Positions 32,619 through 42,219 are shown, counted from the stretch's first letter. The stretch: DNA of 64,000 nucleotides from Bog-473 sp963809825 (GCA_963809825.1 CAWELJ010000004.1:1-64000); one strand, 5' to 3'. The notes: generated from the sequence alone by a model not told the origin. Program-made: numbers and translations.

Positions 32619-33707
32619 ACCGTAGAACCCGGCGTCGCCGAAGTTGAAGATGCCGCCGTCCGAGCCAACGAGCCAGTAGCCCTTTCCATCGGGGGTCGTC
32701 GCCATTCCGACGACCGGCGCGTTCAGGCGCAAGCTTCCGGTTGAACCGTAGAACCCGGCGTCACCGAAGTTGAAGATGCCGCCGTCCGAGCCAACGAGCC
32801 AGTAGCCCTTTCCGTCCGGCGTCGCGACGATGCCGACGATCGGCGCGTTGAGGCGCTGGCTTCCTGTCGAACCGTAGAACCCGGCGTCGCCGAAGCTGAA
32901 GATGCCGCCGTCCGAGCCAACGAGCCAGTAGCCCCCACCGTTGGGGACAGCCGCGATGCCCGAGATCGGAGCCTTGAGGCGCAGATTGCCGGCGTCGCCG
33001 TAGAAGCCGGCGTCCCCGTAATGGGAGACCGCGCCGTCCGTCTGGGCGAGCCAGTAGCCGGCGTCATCCGGCGTCGGCGCGACGCCCGCCGTCGTCCTGT
33101 AGGGCAGGAAGTGGATGAAGTGGTCCGGCCACGGCTCCCACGATTGTGAGCCCGCGTTTATCTGCATCCAGTCGTAACCACCGGGATCGGCGGCGATGTG
33201 CTGCTGCGAGATCACGATGGAGCTGTCGTGTGGTCCAACGGCCTCGACGATAGCGACGTGACCGGGAGGGGGCAGTCCGGGTTCGCCGCCGTTCCATTCG
33301 GCTACTGCGCCAACCGTGGGGACGTCGTTGACCAAGACTCCGTGTGCAGCGGCATTTGCCGCCCAGTTGCCGCCGTTGCCGAGGTTGTAGCTCGGCGTCG
33401 CGACGCCGTACGCAGTCGACTCGACGAAGGCGACGTAGTTGGTGCACTGGTTTCCGGCACTCATGGACCAATACGACGCTCCAGCATGTGCCTCATAGCC
33501 GTGTGTGGTGGAGCCGCTCACGTTGCATGCGCCGTAGCCGCTGCACACCTCGAATGAGTCCGCCGATGCGCTGGAGCTGTTCAGCACACTTCCAAGAATG
33601 AGCAGGCCGAGACACAGCAGACTCGACATCGAGCAGAAAGCGACCGAACGAAGGAGGGTCCTCGCCATCGGGTCGGATGCGCGCATATCTAGAAGCGGTG
33701 ACTTCAT
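32379..33707 (-). CDS. Secreted CHAP-domain hydrolase with six GYWLV repeats
   Basis: 442 residues. A signal peptide (SMSSLLCLGLLILGSVLNSSSASAD) precedes a CHAP amidase/peptidase domain with catalytic Cys88 (GNQCTNYVAF) and His150 (PPGHVAIVEA), which would cut peptidoglycan cross-links or stem peptides. From residue 215 to the end are six 42-residue units, of the form KGYWLVGSDGGIFNFGDA then GFYGSTGSLRLNAPVVGM, probably forming a propeller that attaches to the cell surface. The ATG at 33707 follows GAAGGTGGAG. Its 3' end overlaps gtrA on the other strand by 240 bases. Confidence 0.88.
   Translation of the reverse strand: MKSPLLDMRASDPMARTLLRSVAFCSMSSLLCLGLLILGSVLNSSSASADSFEVCSGYGACNVSGSTTHGYEAHAGASYWSMSAGNQCTNYVAFVESTAYGVATPSYNLGNGGNWAANAAAHGVLVNDVPTVGAVAEWNGGEPGLPPPGHVAIVEAVGPHDSSIVISQQHIAADPGGYDWMQINAGSQSWEPWPDHFIHFLPYRTTAGVAPTPDDAGYWLAQTDGAVSHYGDAGFYGDAGNLRLKAPISGIAAVPNGGGYWLVGSDGGIFSFGDAGFYGSTGSQRLNAPIVGIVATPDGKGYWLVGSDGGIFNFGDAGFYGSTGSLRLNAPVVGMATTPDGKGYWLVGSDGGIFNFGDAGFYGSTGGLRLNAPVAGIAASAVGKGYWLVGTDGGIFNFGDAGFYGSLGSSPLPQPVVGIMRTPVGQGYWIVGGDGSVHPFTA
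32385..33059 (-). repeat. Tandem 126-bp coding repeats (GYWLV units)
   Basis: Five to six 126-bp direct repeats encode the 42-residue GYWLV units of the CHAP protein. The central three are nearly identical in DNA as well as protein, a sign of recent expansion or gene conversion. Confidence 0.85.
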
Positions 33708-33726
33708 CGGGGGTCTCCACCTTCAA

Positions 33727-33744
33727 CCTGTTCGCCAAAACAGG
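33727..33744. promoter_or_regulatory. Leader hairpin before the CHAP gene
   Basis: CCTGTT-CGCCAA-AACAGG forms a perfect 6-bp stem with 6-base loop about 20 bases upstream of the CHAP start, next to its ribosome site. The 11-mer CTGTTCGCCAA at 33728-33738 recurs at 33815-33825. The rest of this 395-base gap (33708-34102) shows no gene. A translation or transcription control role is possible. Confidence 0.3.
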
Positions 33745-34102
33745 CCCCGTGTTGAGATCGCAAGAGTGTAAGGAGGACACTGTGACGGGTGCAACCAATT
33801 CGTGACAAGCGGCACTGTTCGCCAAGAAGTCACGACCGGCTGGAGCCCACCCGTGCGTGTCTCAGTGATTCATGGCACAGAATTTGACGACTCAATGGAG
33901 TTCCATGCCGTCCCTCGAGAGTGATGATGCGCGCCACTCTCGTGAAATGCATGACGCCGCGCCCGAGCAGCGTCAGGCTCCGTGGGTATCGATCAAGTCG
34001 CGAGGAGCGACCGGTTCGCCCGCGTCATTCAGGGCTTCGAAACGATCGGTGCCTGAATCGCCGGAACGGGCTCATCAAGCGCAAACGCTCGATCGTCCGG
34101 GC

Positions 34103-35197
34103 TCACTCGTTGCTCGCTCCGTCCGCCGAGACCGGCGTCGGCGCGAGGGGGTCGTAATCCGCCTCGGGCCTGAATTCGACTCGGACGTCGACTTCGCCCC
34201 GGCGCACCTCCATCCGTGCCAGGCGCTCGAAGACAGCCCGGTCGGCGACGGTGAGCGGAGGCTGTGTCATGGACCTGGGCCAGAGTCGGTACCGCTTGAC
34301 CACGTTGATCTCCGCAGCCAGAAGAAAGAGTTGCGCCCCCAGATAGATCCAGGCCAACAGGACAATGACGATGCCGAAGAAGCCATAGGTCTCCGTCGCG
34401 TGCTGCAGCTCGCGACCCACGTACCAACTTCCAACGAGTTGGAGCGTCTGCCAGAACACTGTGGCCAACGCGACACCGAGGATCACGTCGCGCCACGTGA
34501 ACTTCTGGGCCGTCATCACCATGAACGCGATGAAGATGAGCACGAAGTTCAACACGAGAGAACCGATCAGCAAGAGCAGTCTCGAGGCTCCCTGGTGTGA
34601 AGGCAGGGTCGCGAATCCCGTGAGCACCGTCGAGCCGATCGCAGAAGCGGCGAGTAGCACGAGGACCGCCAACCCCCGGAGATAGCGCATCGGAAGCGAC
34701 GGCCAGTAGACGTAGGGGATGTTCCACACCCTGTTCATCGCACTCTGGGTGGCCAGTCCGAGGCCGATGGCACCGTAGAGAAGCAGGAGGCCGCCGATCA
34801 CGACGGCGAAGGCGCTTCCGGTCAGGGTGTGAACCTGAGACTGCAACTGTGGTCCGATGATCGGGAAGCTCCCCAGAGCGCTGTCGACGAGGTTCTTGCG
34901 TAGCTGGTCATTGTTGTGCACGAGGTAGCCGAGGATCGTGGTGAATAGCATCAGGAGGGGGAACAGAGCGAAGAGGCCGTAGTACGCGATGAGTGCGGCC
35001 TTGCTGCCAGCCTGGTCGTTGCCGAACTTCTGCAGGACCGCGAAGGGAAACCCGAGCACCCCATGCTCTTGTTGAAACTTGTCCGTCCGACGAATGATCA
35101 CCTCTATCGGGCCCGGTCGACTCCTCGCTCTCGTCTCCGCGTCGTCGTCGCCGTCGGCGACCTCGGAGCGAGTGGGCGGATGTTCGGGAACGGCCAT
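34103..35197 (-). CDS. YihY/BrkB-family membrane protein
   Basis: 364 residues. A polar N-terminal tail precedes the YihY/virulence-factor-BrkB core of six helices: KAALIAYYGLFALFPLLMLF, the helix pair FAVVIGGLLLLYGAIGLG, and the late GFFGIVIVLLAWIYLGAQLF with LLAAEINVVKRY. These proteins are widespread inner-membrane proteins of unclear function, once misassigned as RNase BN. The ATG at 35197 is chosen over a TTG at 35209. The C-terminal tail is acidic and unconserved. Confidence 0.85.
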   Translation of the reverse strand: MAVPEHPPTRSEVADGDDDAETRARSRPGPIEVIIRRTDKFQQEHGVLGFPFAVLQKFGNDQAGSKAALIAYYGLFALFPLLMLFTTILGYLVHNNDQLRKNLVDSALGSFPIIGPQLQSQVHTLTGSAFAVVIGGLLLLYGAIGLGLATQSAMNRVWNIPYVYWPSLPMRYLRGLAVLVLLAASAIGSTVLTGFATLPSHQGASRLLLLIGSLVLNFVLIFIAFMVMTAQKFTWRDVILGVALATVFWQTLQLVGSWYVGRELQHATETYGFFGIVIVLLAWIYLGAQLFLLAAEINVVKRYRLWPRSMTQPPLTVADRAVFERLARMEVRRGEVDVRVEFRPEADYDPLAPTPVSADGASNE

Positions 35198-35273
35198 GAC
35201 AGCACCCAACGATAGGACGTCCCCCGAGTCCAGCGACCACTACAACGAGTGATCGGTGAAGGGACGGAAGACG

Positions 35274-35447
35274 TCAGTCTTGAGGTACCGTCACGGAGTC
35301 CCCGGCCGCCACGAGGCCCACCACCGGGACATTCTGGCTCTGGGTTAGATCCATGGTGGGAACGTTGACCGAGGCGAGGTCGACGATGTCGGCATCCTCC
35401 CCAGAGACCTCCTCGAGGCTCCGGCCGGCAGGTTCGGGAAGCACCAT
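35274..35447 (-). pseudogene. Short 57-codon reading frame, possible gene remnant
   Basis: A frame from ATG 35447 to TGA 35274 reads LPEPAGRSLEEVSGEDADIV and NVPTMDLTQSQNVPVVGLVA, with protein-like composition. Just upstream in another frame is PADLSLNLPSEVFDVMVSLF, so a frameshifted older gene is possible. I recognise no family. The rest of the gap 35198-35556 is featureless. Confidence 0.3.
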
Positions 35448-35556
35448 CGTCACCCTGTTGGAACAGGGAGACCATCACGTCGAAGACTTCACTCGGGAGA
35501 TTGAGAGAAAGGTCGGCGGGCAGCTCTAGACGACGCGAGACCTGCGGTCCGAGCCC

Positions 35557-36540
35557 TCAGCTCGTCGCAGGCATAATGCGGGGTGTCGAGAAGTGACGGT
35601 CGAGCTCGTTGGCGTAGCGCAGCCCCAGCAAGGATCCGTTCGCTCGCAACCAATCCGAGAGTGCGGTCGTGCCCGTGGTCGGTGCATCGCTGTCCGCCAG
35701 GCCGGCCGCCATGGCCCAGTACTCCTCTGGGGTGAGGAGCTGGTCGTGCAACGCCCAGCCGACCAGGCGCGACACCACCGGGATGACCGAACCGGGGACG
35801 TGCAGCACGCGGGATCGGCTGCCGACGACCTCTCGTATGGATCGCACGAGCTCGGTGAACGTTGGCCGCTCCGGTCCCACGGCATCCGTCACGCTGTCGG
35901 CGCGCTCGGCGCCCTTGGTGACGCAGAGTTGTGCGAGGTCGTCAACGTGGATGGCCCTGATCCTGTAGTCCCCCCGCCCTCCGACGGCGAAGACCGGCAG
36001 GTGCCGGAGCAGCCAGGCGATGTTGTTCAGAAGCACGCCATCGCCTCCGAAGAGGATGGCGGGACGAACGACGGCATAGGACGGTCCCGCCTCGGCCAGG
36101 GCGCGTTCGACCAATGCCTTCCCACGGAAGTACGGAAAGGGCGAGTCGATGCCCGGGTGGGTGATGCTGACATGGACGATCCGCTGCACGCCGGCCCGAC
36201 TGGCGGCCTGAAAGAGAGTCCTCGAGTTGGTCACGGCCACGTCGTGGTCGATCCGGCCGTGAGCGAAACGGACCCAGTAGGTGTTGTACAGCGTGGTCGC
36301 ACCTTCGAGTGACGCCACCAGCTCGAGTTGGTCGTCGAAATCGAGCGGCCGCAGCTCGACCTCGGTACCCGCAGGCGCCCGGCCGGCATGTTTCGTGATG
36401 GTGCGCACCCGACGGCCACGTTCGAGCAGGGCGGCCGCAATGGCCCTGCCGGAGTAGCTGAAGGCTCCCGTGACGACATCGAGCCCGGTGTCATGGGTGT
36501 GATCCGCAAGGCGGTCGGTGCGGGTGATGGTGCGTGTCAT
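35557..36540 (-). CDS. NmrA-like NAD(P)-binding reductase
   Basis: 327 residues, atypical short-chain dehydrogenase. The dinucleotide-binding motif is VVTGAFSYSGRAIAAALLERG. RPLDFDD and ASLEGATTLYNTYWVRF follow, with NmrA/NDUFA9-like segments VHVSITHPGIDSPFPYFRGK (Y-x-x-x-K-like) and AIHVDDLAQLC. It probably acts as an NAD(P)-dependent reductase, epimerase or redox sensor. The ATG at 36540 overlaps the TetR gene stop by four bases, so it is the regulated partner of that repressor. Confidence 0.8.
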   Translation of the reverse strand: MTRTITRTDRLADHTHDTGLDVVTGAFSYSGRAIAAALLERGRRVRTITKHAGRAPAGTEVELRPLDFDDQLELVASLEGATTLYNTYWVRFAHGRIDHDVAVTNSRTLFQAASRAGVQRIVHVSITHPGIDSPFPYFRGKALVERALAEAGPSYAVVRPAILFGGDGVLLNNIAWLLRHLPVFAVGGRGDYRIRAIHVDDLAQLCVTKGAERADSVTDAVGPERPTFTELVRSIREVVGSRSRVLHVPGSVIPVVSRLVGWALHDQLLTPEEYWAMAAGLADSDAPTTGTTALSDWLRANGSLLGLRYANELDRHFSTPRIMPATS

Positions 36541-37193
36541 GGTGCCTCCGTATGTGATGGTGAAGGTCCGCTCAGTGCCGCCAGGAGCCCGGCCAGCTGC
36601 GCTGCGTGCGAGAACAGGGCCATCCCGTGCTCGCGGTCGCCCGTCAGGTGGGTCAGCATCTCGAGACCGAGGTAAAGCGCCACCACGCCGTAGGCGACGT
36701 CGGCCGAGGGCAGGATCGAATCCACGGGGGTGCCGCCGAGAGTGCGCTCGATGGCGCGTTGGGCGAAGTCGAACCACGGACCGATGCGGGCAGACACCTC
36801 CGGACCCAGCCCCGGCGTCGAGGATGCGCCTGCGATCATCTCGACGAGCACCGTGACGTAGCCGGCGTCGAGGTCCTCCCGGAAGATGGACGCCGCGACG
36901 TCCACGAGATCGGTCAGTGAGGTTGCGCCCTCGGCGGCGGCCCGGTAGCGCTCCATGCGTTCTGCACTGACGGCGTCGAGCGCCGCCAGGAGCAGGTTGG
37001 CCACCGAGCCGAAGTGGTAGAAGACCAAGCCCTGGTTCACCCCGGCCCGCTCGGCGATGGAGCGGGCGCTCGCCCGGGTGTAGCCCTCGGTCTTGAGCGA
37101 CTCGACCGCCGCCCGCACGAGCTGCCGGCGGGTGTCGGACGACCGGGTCGAACCCCGTTCCACCACGCTGCTGGCTGCGCCGGCCTTGGCCAT
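36537..37193 (-). CDS. TetR-family transcriptional regulator
   Basis: 218 residues. The DNA-binding domain is TRRQLVRAAVESLKTEGYTR, then ASARSIAERAGVNQGLVFYH, then FGSVANLLLAALD. The C-terminal part resembles the TetR_C_6-like group (GPWFDFAQRAIERTLGGTP). It is the first gene of an operon with the NmrA-like reductase and is divergent from a diguanylate cyclase gene. A dyad AAGC-ATAC-GCTT in the 78-base gap may be its operator. Confidence 0.88.
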   Translation of the reverse strand: MAKAGAASSVVERGSTRSSDTRRQLVRAAVESLKTEGYTRASARSIAERAGVNQGLVFYHFGSVANLLLAALDAVSAERMERYRAAAEGATSLTDLVDVAASIFREDLDAGYVTVLVEMIAGASSTPGLGPEVSARIGPWFDFAQRAIERTLGGTPVDSILPSADVAYGVVALYLGLEMLTHLTGDREHGMALFSHAAQLAGLLAALSGPSPSHTEAP

Positions 37194-37225
37194 GGCCCTC
37201 CTCCGAATGATTCATCGATTGCTCA

Positions 37226-37237
37226 AAGCATACGCTT
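37226..37237. promoter_or_regulatory. Candidate TetR operator dyad
   Basis: AAGC-ATAC-GCTT is a short inverted repeat between the divergent tetR and diguanylate cyclase genes, within an AT-rich patch where the tetR promoter should be. Symmetry is only four bases per arm. Confidence 0.35.
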
Positions 37238-37271
37238 AATCCACGGGCGGTGCAACGAAGTCTTTCCCCTG

Positions 37272-38975
37272 ATGACCTACGATTTCGTCGTGCCCATCCA
37301 CAGGGCTACCGGGGAGGGGAGGGGACCCGGTGGCGCTCAGCCACGCGGCGCCGACTCCATCGAGTCGGCGCTCCTGACCCTCCTCGCACGCCACCCCGAC
37401 GCCCTCGTACTCGCCGTCCACGGGGAGGGCACGCCGCGGCGGGTCCCCGTCCCGGCGTCCATCCCGCTCGGGACCCACGACCGCGTCGACATCGAACGCA
37501 ACCTGATGGACGAGGTGGTCCCCGCCGACCGTGCGGTCGTCGCCAAGCTGTGGGGTCAGGCGCGCACCCTGGGAGCGGCGATGGCGCCGGTGCGCCATGT
37601 CAGCGACCCCGAGACGCCGTCGAACCTCTACTTCCTCGACGTCAGGAAGCAGCACCAGGTCATGTTCGTCCTGTTCACTCCCGGCCTCTGTGCCCCGGAC
37701 GAGGACGTGGTGGACGCGGCACGTCTTCCCATGCTGCCGCCCCGGGTCGCCCGTGCCACCAAGGACACGAGCTCCGTGTTCACCTGGACCGACCCGGCTC
37801 TCTCGGTGATCCTGGGTTGGTCACCCGAGGAAATCGTCGGCCGCCGCACGCTCGAGTTCGTCCACCCGGACGACCGCGACCTGGGCATCGCCACCTGGTT
37901 GGAGATGCTGGACTCCGACGAGCCCAGCCCGCCCGTCCGTCTGCGCCACCGCCACCGCGACGGCTCGTGGGTCTGGTTGGAGGTGACCAACCAGCGTCGC
38001 GAGGCGGACGGGCACGATGGTGACGTGCTCTCCCAGATGTTGGACGTCTCCGAGGAGATGGCGACGGTCGACGCGCTGCACGCCCGCGAGCAGCTTCTCG
38101 CCCAATTGACGGAGACGGTTCCCGTCGGGCTCTTCCACGCCGACCTCGGTGGGCACGTGTTGTTCGCCAACCGGCGGCTCGCCGAACTGTTGGGCGCCTC
38201 GTTCAGCCCACGGCTGGCCGACCAGCTCGGCCGGGTCGAGTCCGACGACCGCGTCAACCTCGAGACAGCGTTGGGTGCATGTGCCGATGGAGCGGATGTC
38301 GACATCGTGGTGCGCGTCCTCTTCGACGAGGGCAGAACGAGGCACTGTTCCGTCAGCGTGCGGCCGCTGCGCGACGATCACGGCACCGTCACCGGCGTGA
38401 CCGGATGCGTGGAGGATGTGACGGCCAGTGTCCAGAGCCGGAGCGACCTCGAGATGAAGGCGGTGAGCGACCCGCTGACGGGATGCCTGAACCGCGCCGG
38501 GACGTTCGCCGTCCTGCAGGAGACCCTCGACCGTGTGGCGTCCGACGGTGCGGGCCCGGCCGGCACCGCCGCCATCTTCATCGACCTTGACGGATTCAAG
38601 CCGGTCAACGACGAGTTCGGACACGCCACCGGCGACGAGGTGCTCGTGCGGGTGGCCGAGAGGATCAGGTCCTCCGTACGGTCCGGCGACGTGGTCGGTC
38701 GTCTCGGTGGAGACGAGTTCCTCGTCATCTGCCCGAAGGTGGCCGGCCCCGACTCTGCACTGGCGATGGCGCGATCGCTCACGACCCGGGCCTTCGCGGC
38801 ACCCGTCGACCTGGGCGCCACGAGCATGGAGATCCGGGCCAGCCTGGGGGTGGCATGGTCGGCGGAACGGGGGACCCACGCCGATGCGCTGGTGGCCCAG
38901 GCGGACGCCGCGATGTACCGCTCCAAGCGGGAGGGCCGCTCCGAGCCCGTCATGTTCGTCGACTCCCCCTCCTGA
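37272..38975 (+). CDS. PAS-domain diguanylate cyclase
   Basis: 567 residues. A novel N-terminal region (1-170) is followed by two PAS domains (about 175-270, with PALSVILGWSPEEIVGRRTL; and 280-390, with VPVGLFHADLGGHVLFANRR). A GGDEF domain starts at SDPLTGCLNRAG. The active site is RLGGDEFLVIC and the inhibitory I-site R-x-x-D (RSGD) lies exactly five residues before it. It would make cyclic di-GMP with product inhibition. No EAL or transmembrane segment is present, so it is a cytoplasmic sensor. The ATG at 37272 is the first in-frame start past the tetR promoter region. Confidence 0.88.
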   Translation: MTYDFVVPIHRATGEGRGPGGAQPRGADSIESALLTLLARHPDALVLAVHGEGTPRRVPVPASIPLGTHDRVDIERNLMDEVVPADRAVVAKLWGQARTLGAAMAPVRHVSDPETPSNLYFLDVRKQHQVMFVLFTPGLCAPDEDVVDAARLPMLPPRVARATKDTSSVFTWTDPALSVILGWSPEEIVGRRTLEFVHPDDRDLGIATWLEMLDSDEPSPPVRLRHRHRDGSWVWLEVTNQRREADGHDGDVLSQMLDVSEEMATVDALHAREQLLAQLTETVPVGLFHADLGGHVLFANRRLAELLGASFSPRLADQLGRVESDDRVNLETALGACADGADVDIVVRVLFDEGRTRHCSVSVRPLRDDHGTVTGVTGCVEDVTASVQSRSDLEMKAVSDPLTGCLNRAGTFAVLQETLDRVASDGAGPAGTAAIFIDLDGFKPVNDEFGHATGDEVLVRVAERIRSSVRSGDVVGRLGGDEFLVICPKVAGPDSALAMARSLTTRAFAAPVDLGATSMEIRASLGVAWSAERGTHADALVAQADAAMYRSKREGRSEPVMFVDSPS

Positions 38976-39074
38976 GGCGGGCGGCCCCGACCGGACCCCC
39001 ATTGCGTGACGGTTCGGTGAACACCACGCGACTGTTTGGGAAACTCAGGGTCGTGACCTGGGTATGTTCTGTCG

Positions 39075-39626
39075 GTGCCACCACAGGTCGAGCAGTCCGT
39101 CCTCAACCTCTTCGCGCTGGTCCGCGAGGCGATCTCGCGGGCCACCTGGGCCCTGCTCAACGGAGATCTCACGCTGGGCCAGCAGGTCGTCGACGGTGAC
39201 CAGGAGGTGGACGACCGCACGGCGGAGCTCGAGCTCGAGATCTGGTCCCGGATCGAGGCAGGGGACCTCGATCCGGTCGATCTGCGCCGGCTCGTCGGCT
39301 ACCTCCTCATTCTGCCCGAGCTCGAGCGCAGTGCCGATCTCGCGGAGCACATCGCCCAACGGTCACTCTCGAACGTGGGCACGGAGATGACGCCGGTGGC
39401 GCGGGGCATCGTGCAGCGGATGTCCGAGGTGGCGGCCGAGATGTGGCACTCGACCGCCGCCGCCTATGTCGGGAACGATGCGGAGGCGCTCGAGCTCCAC
39501 GAGGCGGACGAAGAGCTGGACATCCTCCACGACCGCCTCACGAGCGAAGTGGGCCGGGGGGAGATGCCGACATCGGTGACCGCGCAGGTCACGCTCATCG
39601 CCCGCTTTCTACGAACGGCTTGGTGA
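39075..39626 (+). CDS. phoU: PhoU-family phosphate regulator, frameshifted near the end
   Basis: 183 codons of a PhoU protein, which tunes phosphate uptake with the Pst transporter. Repeats of the three-helix fold are seen in ISRATWALLNGDLTLGQQVV, LPELERSADLAEHIAQRS and NDAEALELHEADEELDILHD. The frame ends RFLRTAW, but shifting one base gives FYERLGDHAVNLSRRIEALQ and a stop at 39672, the correct PhoU end. One extra T in the run 39606-39608 explains it. The gene starts at GTG 39075. Whether the shift is real or a consensus error cannot be told. Confidence 0.85.
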   Translation: MPPQVEQSVLNLFALVREAISRATWALLNGDLTLGQQVVDGDQEVDDRTAELELEIWSRIEAGDLDPVDLRRLVGYLLILPELERSADLAEHIAQRSLSNVGTEMTPVARGIVQRMSEVAAEMWHSTAAAYVGNDAEALELHEADEELDILHDRLTSEVGRGEMPTSVTAQVTLIARFLRTAW

Positions 39627-39678
39627 CCACGCTGTCAACCTCAGCCGCAGGATCGAGGCGCTGCAGGGTTGACCCGCG

Positions 39679-42219
39679 CTATTCGGCGCGTAACAACACT
39701 GCGGTCGGCGTACGGGCGGCGATCCGTGCCGGTACCGCCGCAACGACGTTCGCCAGCACGACTGCGCCCACGGCGATCGCAGCGACGTAGCCCGGCGGGA
39801 TGCTCGTGACGGGGACGGCATGGATCGCCTCGGCAAAGCTGTTCCACAAGAGATGGCCGAGGACGAGGCCCAGCGGGACGCCGATGATCGTGCCGATGGC
39901 GACCGTGATGCTCGACTGCCAGGCGACGATGGTGCCGAGTTGGCGCCCGGCGAGCCCCAGCGTCTTGAGGACCGCGAGGTCGCGCCGGCGGCGGCGGACC
40001 GAGGCCACGAGCGTGGTCCCCAGCGCCAGTGCGGCCCCGATCGCAAGGCTCGCTCCGAGCACAGCCGGGATGGCCACGATGGAGTGCGAGTCCACGATCT
40101 CCTCGGGACGCAGCGCCGCGATCACACCTCCCGCCGAACCGGGGCTTGGCGAATTGGGGTTGTTGATCGTGTTGGAGATCTCCTCCAGCGAGCGGAGCGC
40201 CCGTGCCGGAGGGCCTTGGGTGCGGATGAGGTACGCGTTGGGCCCGGGCACCGCGCTGCCCTGCGTGTTGCGGATTGCAGGGGGTATCAACCGGTAGTCG
40301 ATCACGGCGCCGACTCCCATCCCCGGGCCGACGAGTGCCGGGAGGGTTGCGGTGCCGACGATCGTCAGGCGGATCGACTTCCCGTGGCCGCCGCTGAGAT
40401 CCACTATGTCCCCGACGTGTTTGCCGACGAGGGCCATGGTTTCCGCGCCCAGGACGATCTGGTTCGACTGCTGCAGCCCGTGGCCGCTCAGGATCGGCGG
40501 GGCGACAGGCGCGTGCGGGCTGGCCCCGATGATCGGGAAGGCCTTGCCGTCGATCTTGGCCGTGGCGAAGTAGATGCCCGATGCCGCCGAGACGTGGTGG
40601 TCGTGGGCAAGAAGACTCGCGCTCTGTTGGGCCGGCAGGTCCTCGTCGCCGGAGAACCCCGAGAGCAGCGCGTAATCCCAGTTCCATCCGTACAGATTCG
40701 GGTGGGTCACGAGGTTGTTCAAACTGGCACTGAACACCACCGTGCTGAGGACCACGACCACGGCGAGGGTCGCGCCCAGCATCGCCGACCGGACCGGGAC
40801 GGGGTCATGGTCGCCGGGATCGACGGCGAAGCGGACGCCGGTCACCGCGGCCACCGGCAGGCCGGACGCCGCCGCCAGACGCGTCCCGGCGGAGGGTCCG
40901 CGGACCACCCGTCCGCCAGGACTGCGGAGACGGAGATCGAGCCGGTACGCCTCGAGGAGGGCGACTCCCGCCAGCACGATCACGAGGACGGCGAGCCCCA
41001 GCACGAGCACCGTTGGATCGACGGCGACGCCCACGGGATAGACGGGCCGCACGGGTCCGAGCGGGAACAACGGAGACAAGGCGATGGAGACGGCTGCGGC
41101 CAGGACACCGCCGACGAAGACCGCACCGATGACGCCCGCGACGCCGTCGGCCATCGTCATGGCGGGGCCGGCACCGAGCGCGCGTAGCAGGGCGGTCTCA
41201 TCGGCGTGCCGGCGCAGTTGTCGACCGGTGACCTGAAGAGCGACGAAGAGCAGCGAAAGGGCCGCCAGTCCCCCGAACACGCCCAGCGCGACAGACACGG
41301 GCCTGATGGCGCGGTTGGCGGCGTCGATCGCCGGCCCCCAGGTCTGCTCACCTCCCTGGGGGATGGCGAGGCCGAGGTGGTTCAGCCGGGACTCCACCGA
41401 GCTGAGATGGGCGAGACCGCCGGCGAGCTTGAGCGCTCCGTCCGAGTAATAGGCGCAACATGTATCGATCTGGCGGGTCTCCGCGGGAGAGAAGAGCACC
41501 TCGGCCGCACCGAGGCTGTGGTAGTCGTTCTCGTCGACGTCCTGGGGAAAGACGACGATACCGACGATCCTGACGGTCGCGACTCTCGCGGCCGGCAGGC
41601 TCGACGGCCCCGTGGGCGCGCTCATGGCAACCTCTTGGGCGTCGGAGTTGAGACCGACCTGAATGACCGAGCCGACATGCAGTCCCATCTCCGTTGCGGC
41701 CTGCGCGTTCATGACCGCCTCGTGGGGATTGTTTGGATCTGCGAGCCTCCCCGAAACAAGGTGCGCGCTGTCCTGGGTCGTGTACTCACCACCCGTGGGG
41801 CCCTCGAACACCGGTGGCTTCCCACCGGGCGGGACACGAAGATGCTCTCCGTGCACGAAGTCGAGGTTGCCGTCGAAACCGACGATCGTCTCCATTCCCC
41901 GCACGAATGGCAGTCGGAAGATTTTGCCGTTCGTTGCGGGGTCGTAGCCGACAGATCCCCCGAGAGAGGGGTTCGCCAAGGTCGTGAAGATCTGGAGATC
42001 GGAAGGATGAATTGATTGGAGGTACGTCGCGTAGGACGATTGGGTCCGGCGGGCTCCGGCGATCGCTCCAAGGGCGACACCACCCAGCAACCCGATCAGG
42101 ACGATCAAGACGAGGTAGTCGCCCCTTCGCTTCTTGAACGTGGCGCGGAACCGGTACGCCGTTGCGCGCGCCGTGGAGGATCTGACCACCCCTCCTTCTG
42201 CTGGTCGGTGTTCGCTCAA
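39679..42219 (-). CDS. FtsX-like ABC transporter permease
   Basis: 846 residues with two FtsX/MacB-type permease halves. The N-terminal helix (YLVLIVLIGLLGGVALGAIAGAR) precedes a large extracytoplasmic domain. Three helices follow at about 310-420, then a second helix plus extracytoplasmic domain, and a final three-helix block (RRRRRDLAVLKTLGLAGRQL, ending RTPTAVLLRAE). Such permeases need a partner ATPase of the LolD/MacB type; none is in the window. The start is taken as TTG 42219, with GAGGG upstream. Confidence 0.85.
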   Translation of the reverse strand: MSEHRPAEGGVVRSSTARATAYRFRATFKKRRGDYLVLIVLIGLLGGVALGAIAGARRTQSSYATYLQSIHPSDLQIFTTLANPSLGGSVGYDPATNGKIFRLPFVRGMETIVGFDGNLDFVHGEHLRVPPGGKPPVFEGPTGGEYTTQDSAHLVSGRLADPNNPHEAVMNAQAATEMGLHVGSVIQVGLNSDAQEVAMSAPTGPSSLPAARVATVRIVGIVVFPQDVDENDYHSLGAAEVLFSPAETRQIDTCCAYYSDGALKLAGGLAHLSSVESRLNHLGLAIPQGGEQTWGPAIDAANRAIRPVSVALGVFGGLAALSLLFVALQVTGRQLRRHADETALLRALGAGPAMTMADGVAGVIGAVFVGGVLAAAVSIALSPLFPLGPVRPVYPVGVAVDPTVLVLGLAVLVIVLAGVALLEAYRLDLRLRSPGGRVVRGPSAGTRLAAASGLPVAAVTGVRFAVDPGDHDPVPVRSAMLGATLAVVVVLSTVVFSASLNNLVTHPNLYGWNWDYALLSGFSGDEDLPAQQSASLLAHDHHVSAASGIYFATAKIDGKAFPIIGASPHAPVAPPILSGHGLQQSNQIVLGAETMALVGKHVGDIVDLSGGHGKSIRLTIVGTATLPALVGPGMGVGAVIDYRLIPPAIRNTQGSAVPGPNAYLIRTQGPPARALRSLEEISNTINNPNSPSPGSAGGVIAALRPEEIVDSHSIVAIPAVLGASLAIGAALALGTTLVASVRRRRRDLAVLKTLGLAGRQLGTIVAWQSSITVAIGTIIGVPLGLVLGHLLWNSFAEAIHAVPVTSIPPGYVAAIAVGAVVLANVVAAVPARIAARTPTAVLLRAE

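Noticed and set aside
32385..33059. CRISPR-like array from regular repeats
   Set aside because: The 126-bp period has no unique spacers and encodes protein repeats in frame.
33708..33900. Cyclic di-AMP riboswitch before the CHAP gene
   Set aside because: Such switches often precede actinobacterial wall hydrolases, but the conserved core bases are not found here.
39820..41187. A 455-codon gene antisense to the FtsX permease
   Set aside because: Charged low-complexity translation and no family motif; the permease on the other strand is clear.
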